IMG/VR virus record: IMGVR_UViG_3300045996_002890
Span: 1 to 45,107 of that record
Reading direction: 5' to 3' (one strand)
Length of the DNA stretch: 45,107 nucleotides
Source of the DNA: a virus
Translations under genes and position numbers: made by a program
Notes under the pieces: model-generated
Seen by the model: the letters and a program-made list of their open reading frames with translations, nothing else
Database searches by the model: none
What the model was told of the DNA's origin: nothing
Shown: piece by piece, positions 1 through 9,061 of the stretch
Numbering within the stretch: the first letter of the stretch is position 1
Layout: every line of letters starts with the position of its first letter

Positions 1-72
1 GAGAGCGGCGCACGCGAACTAGGGTTTTTCAAGTTGCGCGGCCCCGTGCAGGCTTAGCCATGGTTACGGGGG
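1..72. other. Left-end non-coding region
   Basis: No gene is seen before the small terminase start. The stretch contains GCGAACT and AGTTGCGC, a near-inverted pair around the T-rich run near position 25. Its place next to the terminase genes fits a packaging or cohesive-end region, but no end structure can be proved from sequence alone. Confidence 0.4.
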
Positions 73-585
73 GTGACTGAGTTGGGAGCACGCGGCCCGG
101 CCCCTAAGCCCGTTTTCGCCCTGGTTCGTGAGGGCAATCCGGGCCACCAGAAGATCCCTGACGGCGTCACGCTTGCCCCCGAGGACCCCGACGAGCCGGA
201 CTGGTCCGAGGCCTTCCCGACCGTCGCCGACGTTGACGCGCAGAAGGTCAACCGCAGGGCCCGCGAGGTCGCCCGGCGAACCTGGCGCAAGGTGGCGCCG
301 GTGCTGGTCAAGTCCATGGGCCTGGCCGAGGTCGACACGGACCTGGTCCGCGACTATTGCATCTGCATCGCCCGGGTCGACCAGTGTGAGCGCGACATCT
401 CGACCCGCGGCATGCTCATCGAGGGCGAGCGTGGCTGGATGAAGAACGGCTCGACCACCGTCGTGGCGCAGTACCGCACGCAGCTGAAGTCCTACGTCCG
501 CGAGCTGGGTCTGTCGCCCTCGGCCAGGGCGAGCATTCCGCCGCCGGCGAAGGACGACGATGGCGACGCCGACCCCTTCGACTAA
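73..585 (+). CDS. terS: Terminase small subunit
   Basis: Likely the DNA-recognition subunit of the packaging motor: it binds the phage genome end and hands it to the large subunit. The 170-residue protein has an acidic, low-complexity N-terminus, a central helical part (about residues 55-150) and an acidic tail, like P27-type small terminases. The GTG start at 73 follows a purine-rich ACGGGGG ribosome site. Its end overlaps the large-subunit gene by 26 bases, the usual coupled arrangement. The identification rests on the helical pattern, the size and above all the position before an unmistakable large terminase. Confidence 0.85.
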   Translation: MTELGARGPAPKPVFALVREGNPGHQKIPDGVTLAPEDPDEPDWSEAFPTVADVDAQKVNRRAREVARRTWRKVAPVLVKSMGLAEVDTDLVRDYCICIARVDQCERDISTRGMLIEGERGWMKNGSTTVVAQYRTQLKSYVRELGLSPSARASIPPPAKDDDGDADPFD

Positions 586-2323
586 GCGGCCGCTGCCGGT
601 CCCGTACGAAGCGCTGCTCGAGCTCGGCCTGACTCCGGAGCAGATCGAGGACGGACGCAGTCGGGCCCCGATGGTCGTCGCGTTCCAGGCCGACGAGGCC
701 GAGGGCGCCTACTTCGACGTCGAGCGTGTGCGCCGAGCCCTCAAGGGTCTGGCTACGTTCCGACACACGAAGGGCCGCTGGGCCGGCAAGCCGCTGAAGC
801 TCGGCCAGGGCCTCGACCCGTGGCAGGTCGTCTGGTTCATCGCCCCGGTCTTCGGCTGGGTGCGCTTCGACGAGGAAGTCGACCAGGTCGTCCGGGTCAT
901 CCGGACCGTCTGGTTCGAGGTTCCGCGCAAGGCCGGCAAGTCGACGATCGCCTCGGGCGTCGGCAACCTGCTGCTGCTCGCTGACGGCGAGATCGGGGCC
1001 GAGGTGTACGCCGCGGCCGGCGACAAGATGCAGGCGCGCCGGGTCTTCGACGACGCCAAGAAGATGCTCCTCACGTCGCCGTACGCGCGGCGTCGGGTGC
1101 GCGCCCTGGCCGACGTGGTCGCGGACAACAAGCTCGGTGGCGTCTTCAGGGTTCTGTCGAAGATCGCCGAGGCCGCGCACGGCCTGAACGTGTCCGGCGG
1201 CGTGATCGACGAGATCCACGTCCACAAGAGCCGGCACCTGATCGACGCGATCGAGACCGGCACCGGCGCCCGCACGCAGCCGCTGATCGTGTTCCTGACG
1301 ACTGCCGACGAGGCGTCCGAGGGCACGATCTACGACGAGAAGCACTCGTACACCGAGAAGGTCGCCAACCGCGTCGTCCTCGACCCGTCGCACTTCGGTG
1401 TGATCTGGGCCGCCGACGAGAAGGATGACCCGTTCGCCGAGTCGACCTGGCGCAAGGCCAATCCGGGCCTCGGCACGTCGCCGAGCGTCTCGTACCTGCG
1501 CAAAGAGGCCGAGAAGGCGCGCACCACGCCCTCGTACTTCCCGACGTTCTGCCGGTTGCACCTCAACCGGCGGATGCGCTCGAGCGCCCGTGCGATCGAC
1601 CTGAACGCCTGGGACGCCTGCGGCGGCATCGTCGACCTGGAACGGCTCAAGGGCCGCAAAGCGTGGGGCGGCTTCGACCTCTCCGCGGTTTCCGACCTCA
1701 CGTGCTGGTGGCTGGCCGTCGACTCGCCCACCGAGGGCGTCGAAGTCGAGATGTTCTGGCGCTACTTCCTGCCGGAAGACTGCATCGAGGACCTCGAGCG
1801 CCAGCTGCAGGTGCCGCTGTCGCGCTGGGTGGCCGAGGGCTGGATCACCGCGACCGAGGGCAACGTCATCGATTACGCCACCGTGCGGGACAAGGCCGTC
1901 GCCGACGCCAAGGTCGTCAAGTTCCAGCGGATCAGCTACGACCGGATGTTCGCCGGCCAGATGGTCCAGGAGATCGACGAGGAGCTGCGCGGCGGCGTGC
2001 AGGTCGTGCCGGTGGCGCAGACCTACGTCGGCCAGTCCCCGGCGATCAAGGAGCTGTGGCGACTGCTCGGCAAGACCGAGACCGGCCAGGCTGCCGGCCG
2101 GATGCGGCACGGCGGCGACCCGGTCACTCGCTGGATGGCCTCGGTCGTCGAGACCTCGAGCGACGGCCAGGACAACTACCGCCTGGTCAAGCCGCACCGA
2201 GGTAAGTCCCAGGCGCGCATCGACGGTGTTGCCGCAATGACCACCGGCCTCGACGGCTATCTGCGTCGCGGCGGCCAGAAGAAGCAGCTCACAAGGGTGA
2301 CCGGAAAGGTCGCTGGCTACTGA
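560..2323 (+). CDS. terL: Terminase large subunit
   Basis: The ATPase and nuclease that pumps DNA into the prohead and cuts the concatemer. The 587-residue protein has a Walker A-like VPRKAGKST at 121-129, Walker B GGVIDEIH at 213-220 with the Asp-Glu pair, and the coupling motif LIVFLTTAD at 242-250. The C-terminal RNase H-like nuclease begins around 365, with acidic residues in GFDLSAVSD (D373, D379) and a late RIDGVAAM motif. Length and motif order are normal for the phage Terminase_1 type. The ATG lies inside the end of the small-subunit gene, so translation is probably coupled. Confidence 0.97.
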   Translation: MATPTPSTKRPLPVPYEALLELGLTPEQIEDGRSRAPMVVAFQADEAEGAYFDVERVRRALKGLATFRHTKGRWAGKPLKLGQGLDPWQVVWFIAPVFGWVRFDEEVDQVVRVIRTVWFEVPRKAGKSTIASGVGNLLLLADGEIGAEVYAAAGDKMQARRVFDDAKKMLLTSPYARRRVRALADVVADNKLGGVFRVLSKIAEAAHGLNVSGGVIDEIHVHKSRHLIDAIETGTGARTQPLIVFLTTADEASEGTIYDEKHSYTEKVANRVVLDPSHFGVIWAADEKDDPFAESTWRKANPGLGTSPSVSYLRKEAEKARTTPSYFPTFCRLHLNRRMRSSARAIDLNAWDACGGIVDLERLKGRKAWGGFDLSAVSDLTCWWLAVDSPTEGVEVEMFWRYFLPEDCIEDLERQLQVPLSRWVAEGWITATEGNVIDYATVRDKAVADAKVVKFQRISYDRMFAGQMVQEIDEELRGGVQVVPVAQTYVGQSPAIKELWRLLGKTETGQAAGRMRHGGDPVTRWMASVVETSSDGQDNYRLVKPHRGKSQARIDGVAAMTTGLDGYLRRGGQKKQLTRVTGKVAGY

Positions 2324-2532
2324 GCGGAGAGCGCCGGGCGTTCCGTGGTCACCTCACCGTTGATCACGGTCGGGTGCTTCTCGGCAACATGCTGCCCCGC
2401 TTTGCGGCGGATCTCAGCGAGGGTGTCGCCGTTTCCGACTGAGATGTAATCCCAGCATTCGCCGGTCGGGCAGCACATGTCGACGCCTTCCGACGACGTG
2501 ATCCAGAAGGCGTCGAGATCGATCTCATCCAT
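2317..2532 (-). CDS. Small Cys-containing protein on the reverse strand
   Basis: A 71-residue ORF facing the terminase gene and overlapping its last 7 bases. It fills the only gap between terminase and portal. The protein has MCCPTGECWDYISVGNGDTL followed by a helix; the paired cysteines could bind metal. The upstream sequence shows no convincing ribosome site, which lowers confidence. In favour: the gap would otherwise be empty and the composition is protein-like. Function unknown. It could be a moron, an independently transcribed cargo gene. Confidence 0.5.
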   Translation of the reverse strand: MDEIDLDAFWITSSEGVDMCCPTGECWDYISVGNGDTLAEIRRKAGQHVAEKHPTVINGEVTTERPALSAQ

Positions 2533-2561
2533 CCGGCAAGCATCGCAGCAGAGGGGGACCG

Positions 2562-3947
2562 GTGACTCAGCCCGACGTCCCTCTCTCGCCGCTGTGGTGG
2601 GTCAAGCGCCTGCACGACCAGCTCAAGAAGCAGCGCGAGACGTTCGAGCTGTACGACGCCTACTACCAGGGCCGGCCGCCGCGCATGCCGTGGCTGCCCG
2701 AGCAGGCCCAGAACGAGTTCGCGCGGCTGCTGTCGCTGTCGAACTCGAACTACATGGGTCTGGTCGTCGACGCCATGGTCGAGCGGCAGATCGTCGAGGG
2801 CTTCCGCATCGGCGACGAGCTCAAGGGCGACATGCCCACCTGGGAGATCTGGCAGGCCAACAACCTGGATGCCTACTCCGACCAGGTGCTCCTCGAGGCG
2901 GCGATCGGCGGCCGTTCGTTCCTGCTCGTCGCCCCGCCCGCCGAGGGCGCCGCGCAGCCGCAGATCTTCCCCGAGCACCCGACGCAGGCCACCGTGGCGT
3001 ACGAGCCCGGCTCGGGCCGGCGGCGCCGCGCGGCCGGGCTGAAGGTGTGGCTCGACGACTGGACCGGCCGGCAGATGGCCACGCTCTACCTGCCCGACAA
3101 GATCTACAAGTTCGAAGCCCCGAAGCAGACCCAGGGCGTCGTCACCGACATCCGCTGGGAGCAGCGCCGCGTGGCCGGCGAGACCTGGCCGGCGGCGAAC
3201 CCGCTGGGCGAGGTGCCGCTGGTTGAGGTGGCGAACAACCCGCGCATGCTGACCGGCGGCGTGTCCGAGCTGGCCGACGTCGTCTGCGTGCAGGACCGCA
3301 TCAACAAGACGCTGGCCGACCGGCTGATGACCCAGGACTTCGGGGCGTTCCCGCAGAAGTGGGCCGTCGGCTTCCCGGAGACGGACCCGAACGGCAACGC
3401 CAACCGGGTCGACGTCGGCCGCGACCGCATGGTCACCTCCGACGCCGCCGAGACGAAGTTCGGCCAGTTCGACTCGGCGCCGCTCGACCCCTACTCGGCG
3501 GCGAAGCGTGAGGACGTCAAGGACGTCGCCTCCCGCACCCGCACGCCGGCTCAGTACCTGCTCGGCGAGATGTCCAACGTCAACGGCGAGACGCTGAAGG
3601 CGTCGGAGTCCGGCCTGGTCTCGAAGGTGCGCCAGCGCAACCGCTCGGCGGGCGAGGGCTTCGAGGCCACCGTCCGGCTTGCCCGCCGGGCCAAGGGTGT
3701 CGGGTCGCCGTCCGAGCTGATCGAGACCAAGTGGCGTAATCCGGAGTTCCGCACCGAGGGCGAACTGGTCGACGCGCTGACCAAGATGAAGCCGCTGAAC
3801 GTTCCCGACGAGGCGCTGTGGGAGCGCTGGGGCGCGTCCGAGGTCGAGATCGAACGGTGGAAGAAGCAGGCCGAGGAGCAGGCGGCTCGCGACCCGCTGG
3901 TCGCCTCGCTCCAGCAGTCCGGCCCGTCCCCCGTCGTCGAGGAGTAG
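2562..3947 (+). CDS. Portal protein
   Basis: Forms the dodecameric ring at one capsid vertex through which DNA enters and leaves. The 461-residue protein resembles the SPP1 gp6-like portal family: N-terminal helical segment with YYQGRPPRMPW, then SNSNYMGLVVDAMVERQ, a central region with the conserved VQDRINKTLADRL helix, and a C-terminal helical part. The GTG start follows a strong GAGGGGGA ribosome site. It lies directly after the terminases and 3 bases before the MuF-like gene, the standard head-gene order. Confidence 0.93.
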   Translation: MTQPDVPLSPLWWVKRLHDQLKKQRETFELYDAYYQGRPPRMPWLPEQAQNEFARLLSLSNSNYMGLVVDAMVERQIVEGFRIGDELKGDMPTWEIWQANNLDAYSDQVLLEAAIGGRSFLLVAPPAEGAAQPQIFPEHPTQATVAYEPGSGRRRRAAGLKVWLDDWTGRQMATLYLPDKIYKFEAPKQTQGVVTDIRWEQRRVAGETWPAANPLGEVPLVEVANNPRMLTGGVSELADVVCVQDRINKTLADRLMTQDFGAFPQKWAVGFPETDPNGNANRVDVGRDRMVTSDAAETKFGQFDSAPLDPYSAAKREDVKDVASRTRTPAQYLLGEMSNVNGETLKASESGLVSKVRQRNRSAGEGFEATVRLARRAKGVGSPSELIETKWRNPEFRTEGELVDALTKMKPLNVPDEALWERWGASEVEIERWKKQAEEQAARDPLVASLQQSGPSPVVEE

Positions 3948-3950
3948 CCG

Positions 3951-4844
3951 GTGCCGGCCCCCGAGGTCGCCTCCCGCCGCGCTCGTGACCGTGCCAAGCT
4001 CGCCGCCCGCTTACGCAGGGAGGCGCGCCGCGCGTGGGCGCGAGTCGATCCAGCCCGGATCAGCGAATCGTGGGTGGCCGCTCTGCCGCGGCTGCTGCTC
4101 GAGCTGGCAGGTGCTCAGCGCAGAGCGGCGTCGTCGTCGGACGCCTACCTCGCCGCGATCCTTGCGGCCCAGGGCCTCGACGACGAACCCGACTTTCTCA
4201 TCGACCCGGAAGCCTTCGCCGGGATCGCGTCGGACGGCCGCGGCCTGGCCTCGCTGATGGCCCGGCCCGCGATCATCGCCAAGACGGCGATCGGGCAGGG
4301 CTACGACGTGAACCGGGCGATGGCCGCCGGCGGCGCGCTGGCCGAGCTGGCCGCACACACCCAGGTCGCCGACGCCGGCCGGACCGCCGACCAGGCTGCG
4401 CTGGTCGCCCGCCGTGTCGACGGCTACACCCGCATGGTCGTCGGAGCCACATGCTCGCGCTGCATCATCCTGGCGGGCCGCTGGTACCGCTGGAACGCCG
4501 GCTTCAACCGCCATCCGAAGTGCGACTGCATCGGCATCCCCGCGGCCGAGGACAACGGCGACGACCTGCGCACCGACCCCAAGAAGGTCTTCGAGTCGAT
4601 GACCGAGGCCGAGCAGGACAAAGCGTTCGGCAAGACCGGGGCCCAGGCGATCCGCGACGGCGCCGACATGGCCAAGGTCGTCAACGCCCGCCGCGGCATG
4701 CAGACCGCCTCCGACGGCCGGCTCTACACGACCGAGTCCGCCGGCAAGCGCCCGCGTTTGATGCCCGAGGCCATCTACGCCGAGGCGCGTGGCAATCCGG
4801 CCGAGGCCATTCGGCTGCTACGGCTGCACGGGTTTCTGCGCTAG
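3951..4844 (+). CDS. MuF-like minor capsid protein
   Basis: A 297-residue head protein next to the portal, probably a minor capsid protein that sits inside the head or at the portal. The N-terminal 50 residues are basic and helical. The hallmark of the Mu gpF-type domain is at about 165-188: CSRCIILAGRWYRW, then FNRHPKCDCIG, a Cys/His cluster. No separate prohead protease is visible in the head genes; in related actinophages this position can also hold a protease-MuF fusion, but no protease motif is recognised here. GTG start, 3 bases after the portal stop. Confidence 0.8.
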   Translation: MPAPEVASRRARDRAKLAARLRREARRAWARVDPARISESWVAALPRLLLELAGAQRRAASSSDAYLAAILAAQGLDDEPDFLIDPEAFAGIASDGRGLASLMARPAIIAKTAIGQGYDVNRAMAAGGALAELAAHTQVADAGRTADQAALVARRVDGYTRMVVGATCSRCIILAGRWYRWNAGFNRHPKCDCIGIPAAEDNGDDLRTDPKKVFESMTEAEQDKAFGKTGAQAIRDGADMAKVVNARRGMQTASDGRLYTTESAGKRPRLMPEAIYAEARGNPAEAIRLLRLHGFLR

Positions 4845-4894
4845 ACCTCCGGCCCCGAAACGGGCGCCGGCCAATCCCGAAACGGGAGCACCGC

Positions 4895-5398
4895 ATGTCC
4901 GACGAAACAGGCGCTGAGGAGATCGGTACCGAGTCGACCGAAACGGACGACAAGGACTGGAAGGCCGAAGCGGAGAAGTGGCAGGAGCTCGCTCGCAAGA
5001 ACGAGGCCCGCGCCAAGGGCAACGCCCAGGCGGCGAAGGAGCTCGACAGGTTCCGCGCCGCCGCGATGACCGAGACCGAGAAGGCCGTGGCCGAGGCCAA
5101 GGCCTCCGGCGCCACCGAGGCCGCTCGAGCTGCCGCCCCGCGGCTCGTGAAAGCCGAGCTGCGCGCCGCGGCCGCCGACGCAGGTCTGCCGCGGGAGGCC
5201 CTGACCGGCTTCCTCGAGTACGCCGACCTGTCCCGCTTCGTGGGCGAGGACGGCGAGGTCGACGAGAAGGCCATCGGCGCCGCGATCAAGAAGCTCGGCG
5301 GCGGCAAGCCGGCCGACTTCGACGGCGGCACCCGCACTCCGGCCGGCAAGGCCACCGACATGAATTCGCTCATCCGGCAGCACGCCGGCCTGGGCTGA
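4895..5398 (+). CDS. Scaffolding protein
   Basis: Probable internal scaffold guiding capsid assembly. The 167-residue protein is highly charged and helical, with an acidic N-terminus (MSDETGAEEIGTESTETDDK) and a long coiled-coil-like run of Ala, Glu and Lys from about 25 to 85, typical of phage scaffolds. The ATG at 4895 has an ACGGGAGC ribosome site; the frame is open further upstream, but that part is the shadow of the MuF-like gene. It directly precedes the major capsid gene, the expected place. Confidence 0.85.
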   Translation: MSDETGAEEIGTESTETDDKDWKAEAEKWQELARKNEARAKGNAQAAKELDRFRAAAMTETEKAVAEAKASGATEAARAAAPRLVKAELRAAAADAGLPREALTGFLEYADLSRFVGEDGEVDEKAIGAAIKKLGGGKPADFDGGTRTPAGKATDMNSLIRQHAGLG

Positions 5399-5456
5399 AC
5401 GCAGCACCCGGCACGCCGCGGGGACCGCTGCTCCACACCAGAACCTGGAGGTTCAC

Positions 5457-6401
5457 GTGGCGTACAACAACTTGGTGAGCCGCACCGACGCCGGTGCACT
5501 CATCCCCGAAGAGGTCTCGCGGGACATGATCCGCCGTGCGACCGACGAGTCGGCGGTCCTGCGGCTCTTCCGCCGCGTGCCGGTCAGCCGGGCCCAGGTC
5601 CGGTTTCCGGTCCTCTCTGCTCTGCCGGTGGCCTACTTCGTCAACGGTGACACCGGTCTGAAGCAGACGACCGAGGTCAACTGGACGAACAAGTACCTGA
5701 ACATCGAGGAGATCGCGGCCATCGTGCCGGTCCCGGACAACGTCGTCGCCGACGTTGAGCTGAACATCTGGGACGAGATGATGCCGTACCTCGTCGAGGC
5801 GTTCTACCGGTGCTTCGACTCCGCCGTCTTCTTCGGCACCAACGCGCCGGGCACCTGGCCGACGAACGTCGCCGCGGCCGCGACCGCCGCGGGCAATGTC
5901 AATACCGAGGGCAACACGGCCGCTCAGGGCGGGTTCTTCGGTGACTTCGACGAGACGCTGGCGCTGATCGAGACCGACGGCTACGACATGTCCGGCGTCG
6001 TCGCGAACCGCTCGGCCCGCTCGCAGTTCCGTCAGGCGCGCAACTCGCAGGGCGACCGGCTCGACGGTGACCGCGTGGCCGGCGACCTGGCGTCGATCGA
6101 CGGTTCGCCGATCGTCTACCCGATGCGTGGCCTGTGGCCGACTGGCTCGGGCGCCCCGCGCCTGTTCGTCGGCGACTGGTCGAACTTCGTGGTGGGTGTC
6201 CGCCAGGACATCACCATGAAGGTGCTGACCGAGGCCGTCATCCAGGACAACACTGGCCAGATCATCTACAACCTGGCCCAGCAGGACATGACGGCCCTCC
6301 GCCTGACCTTCCGGGTGGGCTGGCAGGTCGCCAACCTCCTGAACTACGACCAGCCGACCGAGGGCTCCCGCTACCCCGTCGCCCGCCTGAACCTCGCCTG
6401 A
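5457..6401 (+). CDS. Major capsid protein, HK97 fold
   Basis: Main shell protein of the head. The 314-residue sequence has family features: a short N-arm with LIPEEVSRDMIRRATDESAV, the RVPVSRAQVRFPVLS segment, TTEVNWTNKYLNIEEIAAIVPVPDNVV for the E-loop and spine region, and a C-terminal P-domain with the acidic-aromatic MTALRLTFRVGWQVAN. The N-arm is too short to contain a long delta domain, agreeing with a separate scaffold gene upstream. The GTG start follows CTGGAGG, a strong ribosome site suited to high expression. Confidence 0.95.
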   Translation: MAYNNLVSRTDAGALIPEEVSRDMIRRATDESAVLRLFRRVPVSRAQVRFPVLSALPVAYFVNGDTGLKQTTEVNWTNKYLNIEEIAAIVPVPDNVVADVELNIWDEMMPYLVEAFYRCFDSAVFFGTNAPGTWPTNVAAAATAAGNVNTEGNTAAQGGFFGDFDETLALIETDGYDMSGVVANRSARSQFRQARNSQGDRLDGDRVAGDLASIDGSPIVYPMRGLWPTGSGAPRLFVGDWSNFVVGVRQDITMKVLTEAVIQDNTGQIIYNLAQQDMTALRLTFRVGWQVANLLNYDQPTEGSRYPVARLNLA

Positions 6402-6416
6402 TCGGAGAGCTGAACA

Positions 6417-6824
6417 ATGACTGCACCTTTCGGCAAGGTCTACCAGAACCCCGTTCAGCCGCAGGCGACCGCGGGCTCGAACCTCAACCAGAACGTGTTC
6501 CGCGTCGACTCGGCCGGCACCGTCTCTGCGGTGACCTACGCCCCGGTCACCGCGATCACCGGCGCGAACACCAACACCCGCTCGGTCTCCCTGATCAACA
6601 AGGGTCAGACCGGCGTGGCCAGCACGGTGGTCGCGACCATCCAGTACAACTCCGGCGTCAACGCGGCCGCGGCCGACGAGAACACGGTCACGCTGTCCGG
6701 CACGCCGGCCAACCTGGTCGTGGCCGCCGGCGACATCCTGCAGTGGAACTCGACCGCCGTGGGTACTGGTATCGCCGACCCGGGCGGCCTGGTCTGCGTG
6801 ACCGTGTCCGCCACGTACGCGTAA
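6417..6824 (+). CDS. Probable capsid decoration or head structural protein
   Basis: A 135-residue protein rich in Thr, Val, Ala and Asn with alternating hydrophobic residues, suggesting an all-beta fold. It follows the capsid gene by 15 bases and has a GGAG ribosome site. Position and composition fit a head-decoration or stabilising protein, but no specific family motif was recognised, so this is inference from context. Confidence 0.65.
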   Translation: MTAPFGKVYQNPVQPQATAGSNLNQNVFRVDSAGTVSAVTYAPVTAITGANTNTRSVSLINKGQTGVASTVVATIQYNSGVNAAAADENTVTLSGTPANLVVAAGDILQWNSTAVGTGIADPGGLVCVTVSATYA

Positions 6825-6834
6825 GGAGAGCGCC

Positions 6835-7128
6835 ATGGCGATCAGCTCCAAGAACGATCACCCGGAGACCACGCCGGCCGGCCAGAAGGCCAGGGCCGAT
6901 GCGATCGCTGCGGACACGTCCGCCGCGGACGTGCAGAAGCAGGTCGACGAGGACGAGGCTCGCGGCTTCCGCGGCATCGAGGTCGACCCGACGCCCAACG
7001 AGAACTACACCATCGCCGGTGTGACCTCGGGCGCCCCGACGCCCGAGACCGACGACGACGCGGCCGAAACCGCTCGCAAGGCGCAGAGCGAGGCGGCCAC
7101 CCGCGCCGCCGGCGTCGCTCAGCGCTGA
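6835..7128 (+). CDS. Hypothetical head-region protein
   Basis: A 97-residue, Ala/Asp/Thr-rich protein that looks partly disordered, with a compact middle (RGFRGIEVDPTPNENYTIAG) and a helical charged tail. The TAAGGAGAGCGCC leader supplies a good ribosome site. Short acidic proteins of this kind are common between capsid and connector genes in actinophages. Function unknown. Confidence 0.7.
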   Translation: MAISSKNDHPETTPAGQKARADAIAADTSAADVQKQVDEDEARGFRGIEVDPTPNENYTIAGVTSGAPTPETDDDAAETARKAQSEAATRAAGVAQR

Positions 7129-7150
7129 CCTACATAGAGAGGCGGGCTCC

Positions 7151-7780
7151 ATGGCCGACATGCTCGTGACGGCCGCGGAGCTCGCCTCCGCCATGCAGGT
7201 CGATTCCGTTGATACGGCCACGGCGACGCTGGCCATCGAGATCGCGACCGGCGCCGTTCAGGCGGCGGCCGAGCAGCGCATTATCGAGGTCGTCGGCGAC
7301 GAGATCACGCTCGACCTCGACGCCCTCGACTGCGGCCCGTACCTGCGCCTGCCGGAGGGCCCGGTCACCGCGGTCACCTCGGCGGCCGTCGGCGCGACCG
7401 CGGTCATGGACTTCACGTCGCAGCTGTCGAGGGGGCGGCTGTGGCGGTCGATGGGCTGGCGGTCGGCGACGCTGCCGTACTGGAACGCCCCGTCCACCGT
7501 GACGGTGGTCTACACCCACGGCTACCCGGTCGGGCACCAGAAGCTCCAGCTCGCCCGCGGCGTCGTGCTCGAGTTGGCGAAGACCGGCTACGGCGCGGCG
7601 GGCGGCTCCGGCCCGGTTGAGTCGGAGCAGATCGACGACTACTCCGTGAAATACGCGCGAGTGTCGGTCGCCATCGAGGCCGCGCTCGACCCGCAGGGCC
7701 CGCTGGCCCGGGCGCTGAAGCGGGCGTACGGCCGGTCGGGCAACGGCTCGGTCCAGCTGGTCGCCGCGTCCCACCGATGA
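7151..7780 (+). CDS. Head-tail adaptor
   Basis: Likely the connector ring bound to the portal, comparable to HK97 gp6 or SPP1 gp15. The 209-residue protein shows the expected pattern: N-terminal helices (LVTAAELASAMQVD and AVQAAAEQRI), a beta region (YLRLPEGPVTAVTSA) and TVVYTHGYPV, then the helix pair that ends such proteins (LQLARGVVLELAKTGYG). Ribosome site AGAGAGGCGGG. It lies between the capsid and head-closure genes. Confidence 0.8.
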   Translation: MADMLVTAAELASAMQVDSVDTATATLAIEIATGAVQAAAEQRIIEVVGDEITLDLDALDCGPYLRLPEGPVTAVTSAAVGATAVMDFTSQLSRGRLWRSMGWRSATLPYWNAPSTVTVVYTHGYPVGHQKLQLARGVVLELAKTGYGAAGGSGPVESEQIDDYSVKYARVSVAIEAALDPQGPLARALKRAYGRSGNGSVQLVAASHR

Positions 7781-7815
7781 CCGCCATGGTCCGCATCGTC
7801 TGATCGGGGGCCGTC

Positions 7816-9051
7816 GTGGCGGAGAACCTGTTCGGCGCCGAGGTCCCGGCCACCGTCAGCCACAACGACAACAGCCCGTACACGCTCGGCACCCGGTTCA
7901 CCCCGGCGGTCAGCGGAACGGTCACGCACATCCGCTGGTACGTGCCGACGAACCCGCCGACCGGGACGACCACGTTCCTGCTGTTCCGCAACAGCGACGA
8001 GGCGCAGATCGGCTCGGCCACGCAGTCGCTGGCCGGCCTGGGCGCGCAGTGGGTGCAGGTGGCGTTCGCGGCCCCGGTCGCGGTGACGGCCGGGCAGAGC
8101 TACACCGCGGCGGTGTTCATCGCCGACCACTACGTCAGCACGACGCCGTACTCCTGGCCGAAGAGCAACGGCGCGAACCTGTCGACGCCGGCGCCCGGTG
8201 GATACTTCAACGGCAACTTCGCCGTCGACTTTCCGGACTCGACGTTCAACAACGGCTGCTATTTCGCCGACGTGGTCTTCGAGCCGGCCAGCTCGGGAGT
8301 CGCGTCGGTCGGCCGCACGACGCTCGCCGCTTCCCCGCGGTCCGCCGCGATCAAGGTGGTCGCGATCGTCGGCCGATGTGTCGCCGCGGTCCGCCCGTCC
8401 GCCGCCGCCCGCAAGGCCGCCCCCTCGTCCGGGCGGGCTGTCGCCGCGATCACCAGCCGGGCAGTCTCGGTTCACCGGGCGCCGGGGCTTGCGCGCACCG
8501 TCGCCGCATCCTCCACCTCTGCCGCGACGAAGCACGCCGCCGTCGCCTCAGCTCGCGCGACGATCGCACCCTCGGCCATCGCAGCCACCGTACGGAAAAC
8601 GCCGGCATCCGCCACGGCAACTGTCGCAGCCACGGTCCTCACGACGGGCGCAGCGAAGCCTGCGGTTGCGCGCTGCTCGTTCGCCGCGACCGCCCGGGCC
8701 TCAGTCTCGCGGATCAACCGGGCGACCGGCTCGACCACCGCCGCGACGACCGCGCGCGCCGCGACAATCCGGCGAACCCCGGTCACCGGACGGACCGCAA
8801 CGCCCTCGGCCGCACGTGCCGTAGGGCTGAAGCGAGTCGCCACCGCGGGCCGCGTTGTTGCGGCCATCGCCGCGACCGCCCAAGGCGAACAGGCCGAAGG
8901 TCCACGTCCTGTCGCCGGTCGCTGCGTTGCCGCCTTCACCAGCTACCGGAGTCTGCGCCGCATCACCCTGCGGCCGAGTCTCGGCGTCACCATCCGGCCG
9001 TCCGACGGCCTCACGCCCCGGCCGTTCGCCGGTATCACGCCCAGGCCCTGA
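7816..9051 (+). CDS. DUF4082-like protein with 20-residue repeat array
   Basis: A 411-residue protein of unusual build inside the connector operon. Residues 1-158 resemble the DUF4082 beta-sandwich domain (YTLGTRFTPAVSGTVTHIRW, GAQWVQVAFAAPVAVTAGQS, then an aromatic segment), a domain associated with extracellular proteins. From about 165 to 386 it turns into a degenerate tandem repeat of about 20 residues with xGRxVAA starts and basic ends, followed by shorter 8-9 residue LxxRP repeats (ITLRPS, VTIRPSDG, LTPRPFAG, ITPRP). It may be a head fibre or surface appendage; that role is inferred. Start GTG after GATCGGGGG. Confidence 0.75.
   Translation: MAENLFGAEVPATVSHNDNSPYTLGTRFTPAVSGTVTHIRWYVPTNPPTGTTTFLLFRNSDEAQIGSATQSLAGLGAQWVQVAFAAPVAVTAGQSYTAAVFIADHYVSTTPYSWPKSNGANLSTPAPGGYFNGNFAVDFPDSTFNNGCYFADVVFEPASSGVASVGRTTLAASPRSAAIKVVAIVGRCVAAVRPSAAARKAAPSSGRAVAAITSRAVSVHRAPGLARTVAASSTSAATKHAAVASARATIAPSAIAATVRKTPASATATVAATVLTTGAAKPAVARCSFAATARASVSRINRATGSTTAATTARAATIRRTPVTGRTATPSAARAVGLKRVATAGRVVAAIAATAQGEQAEGPRPVAGRCVAAFTSYRSLRRITLRPSLGVTIRPSDGLTPRPFAGITPRP
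8308..8973 (+). repeat. Coding tandem repeat, about 11 copies of 60 bp
   Basis: The DUF4082-like gene contains successive units of close to 20 codons. Examples of unit starts are VGRTTLAA, VGRCVAAV, SGRAVAAI, LARTVAAS, SARATIAP, VARCSFAA, TGRTATPS, AGRVVAAI and AGRCVAAF. Units begin with a small residue-Gly/Ala-Arg, carry a VAA-type strand, and end with Arg/Lys-rich residues and often Pro. Copies are diverged at the DNA level, so the array is old or under protein-level selection. Confidence 0.75.
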
Positions 9052-9061
9052 AGGAGTCGCC

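Noticed and set aside
416-2197. Long reverse frame (593 residues) opposite the large terminase
   Set aside because: Shadow of a certain gene in GC-rich DNA; composition full of Arg, Asp and His from reversed codons and no protein motifs.
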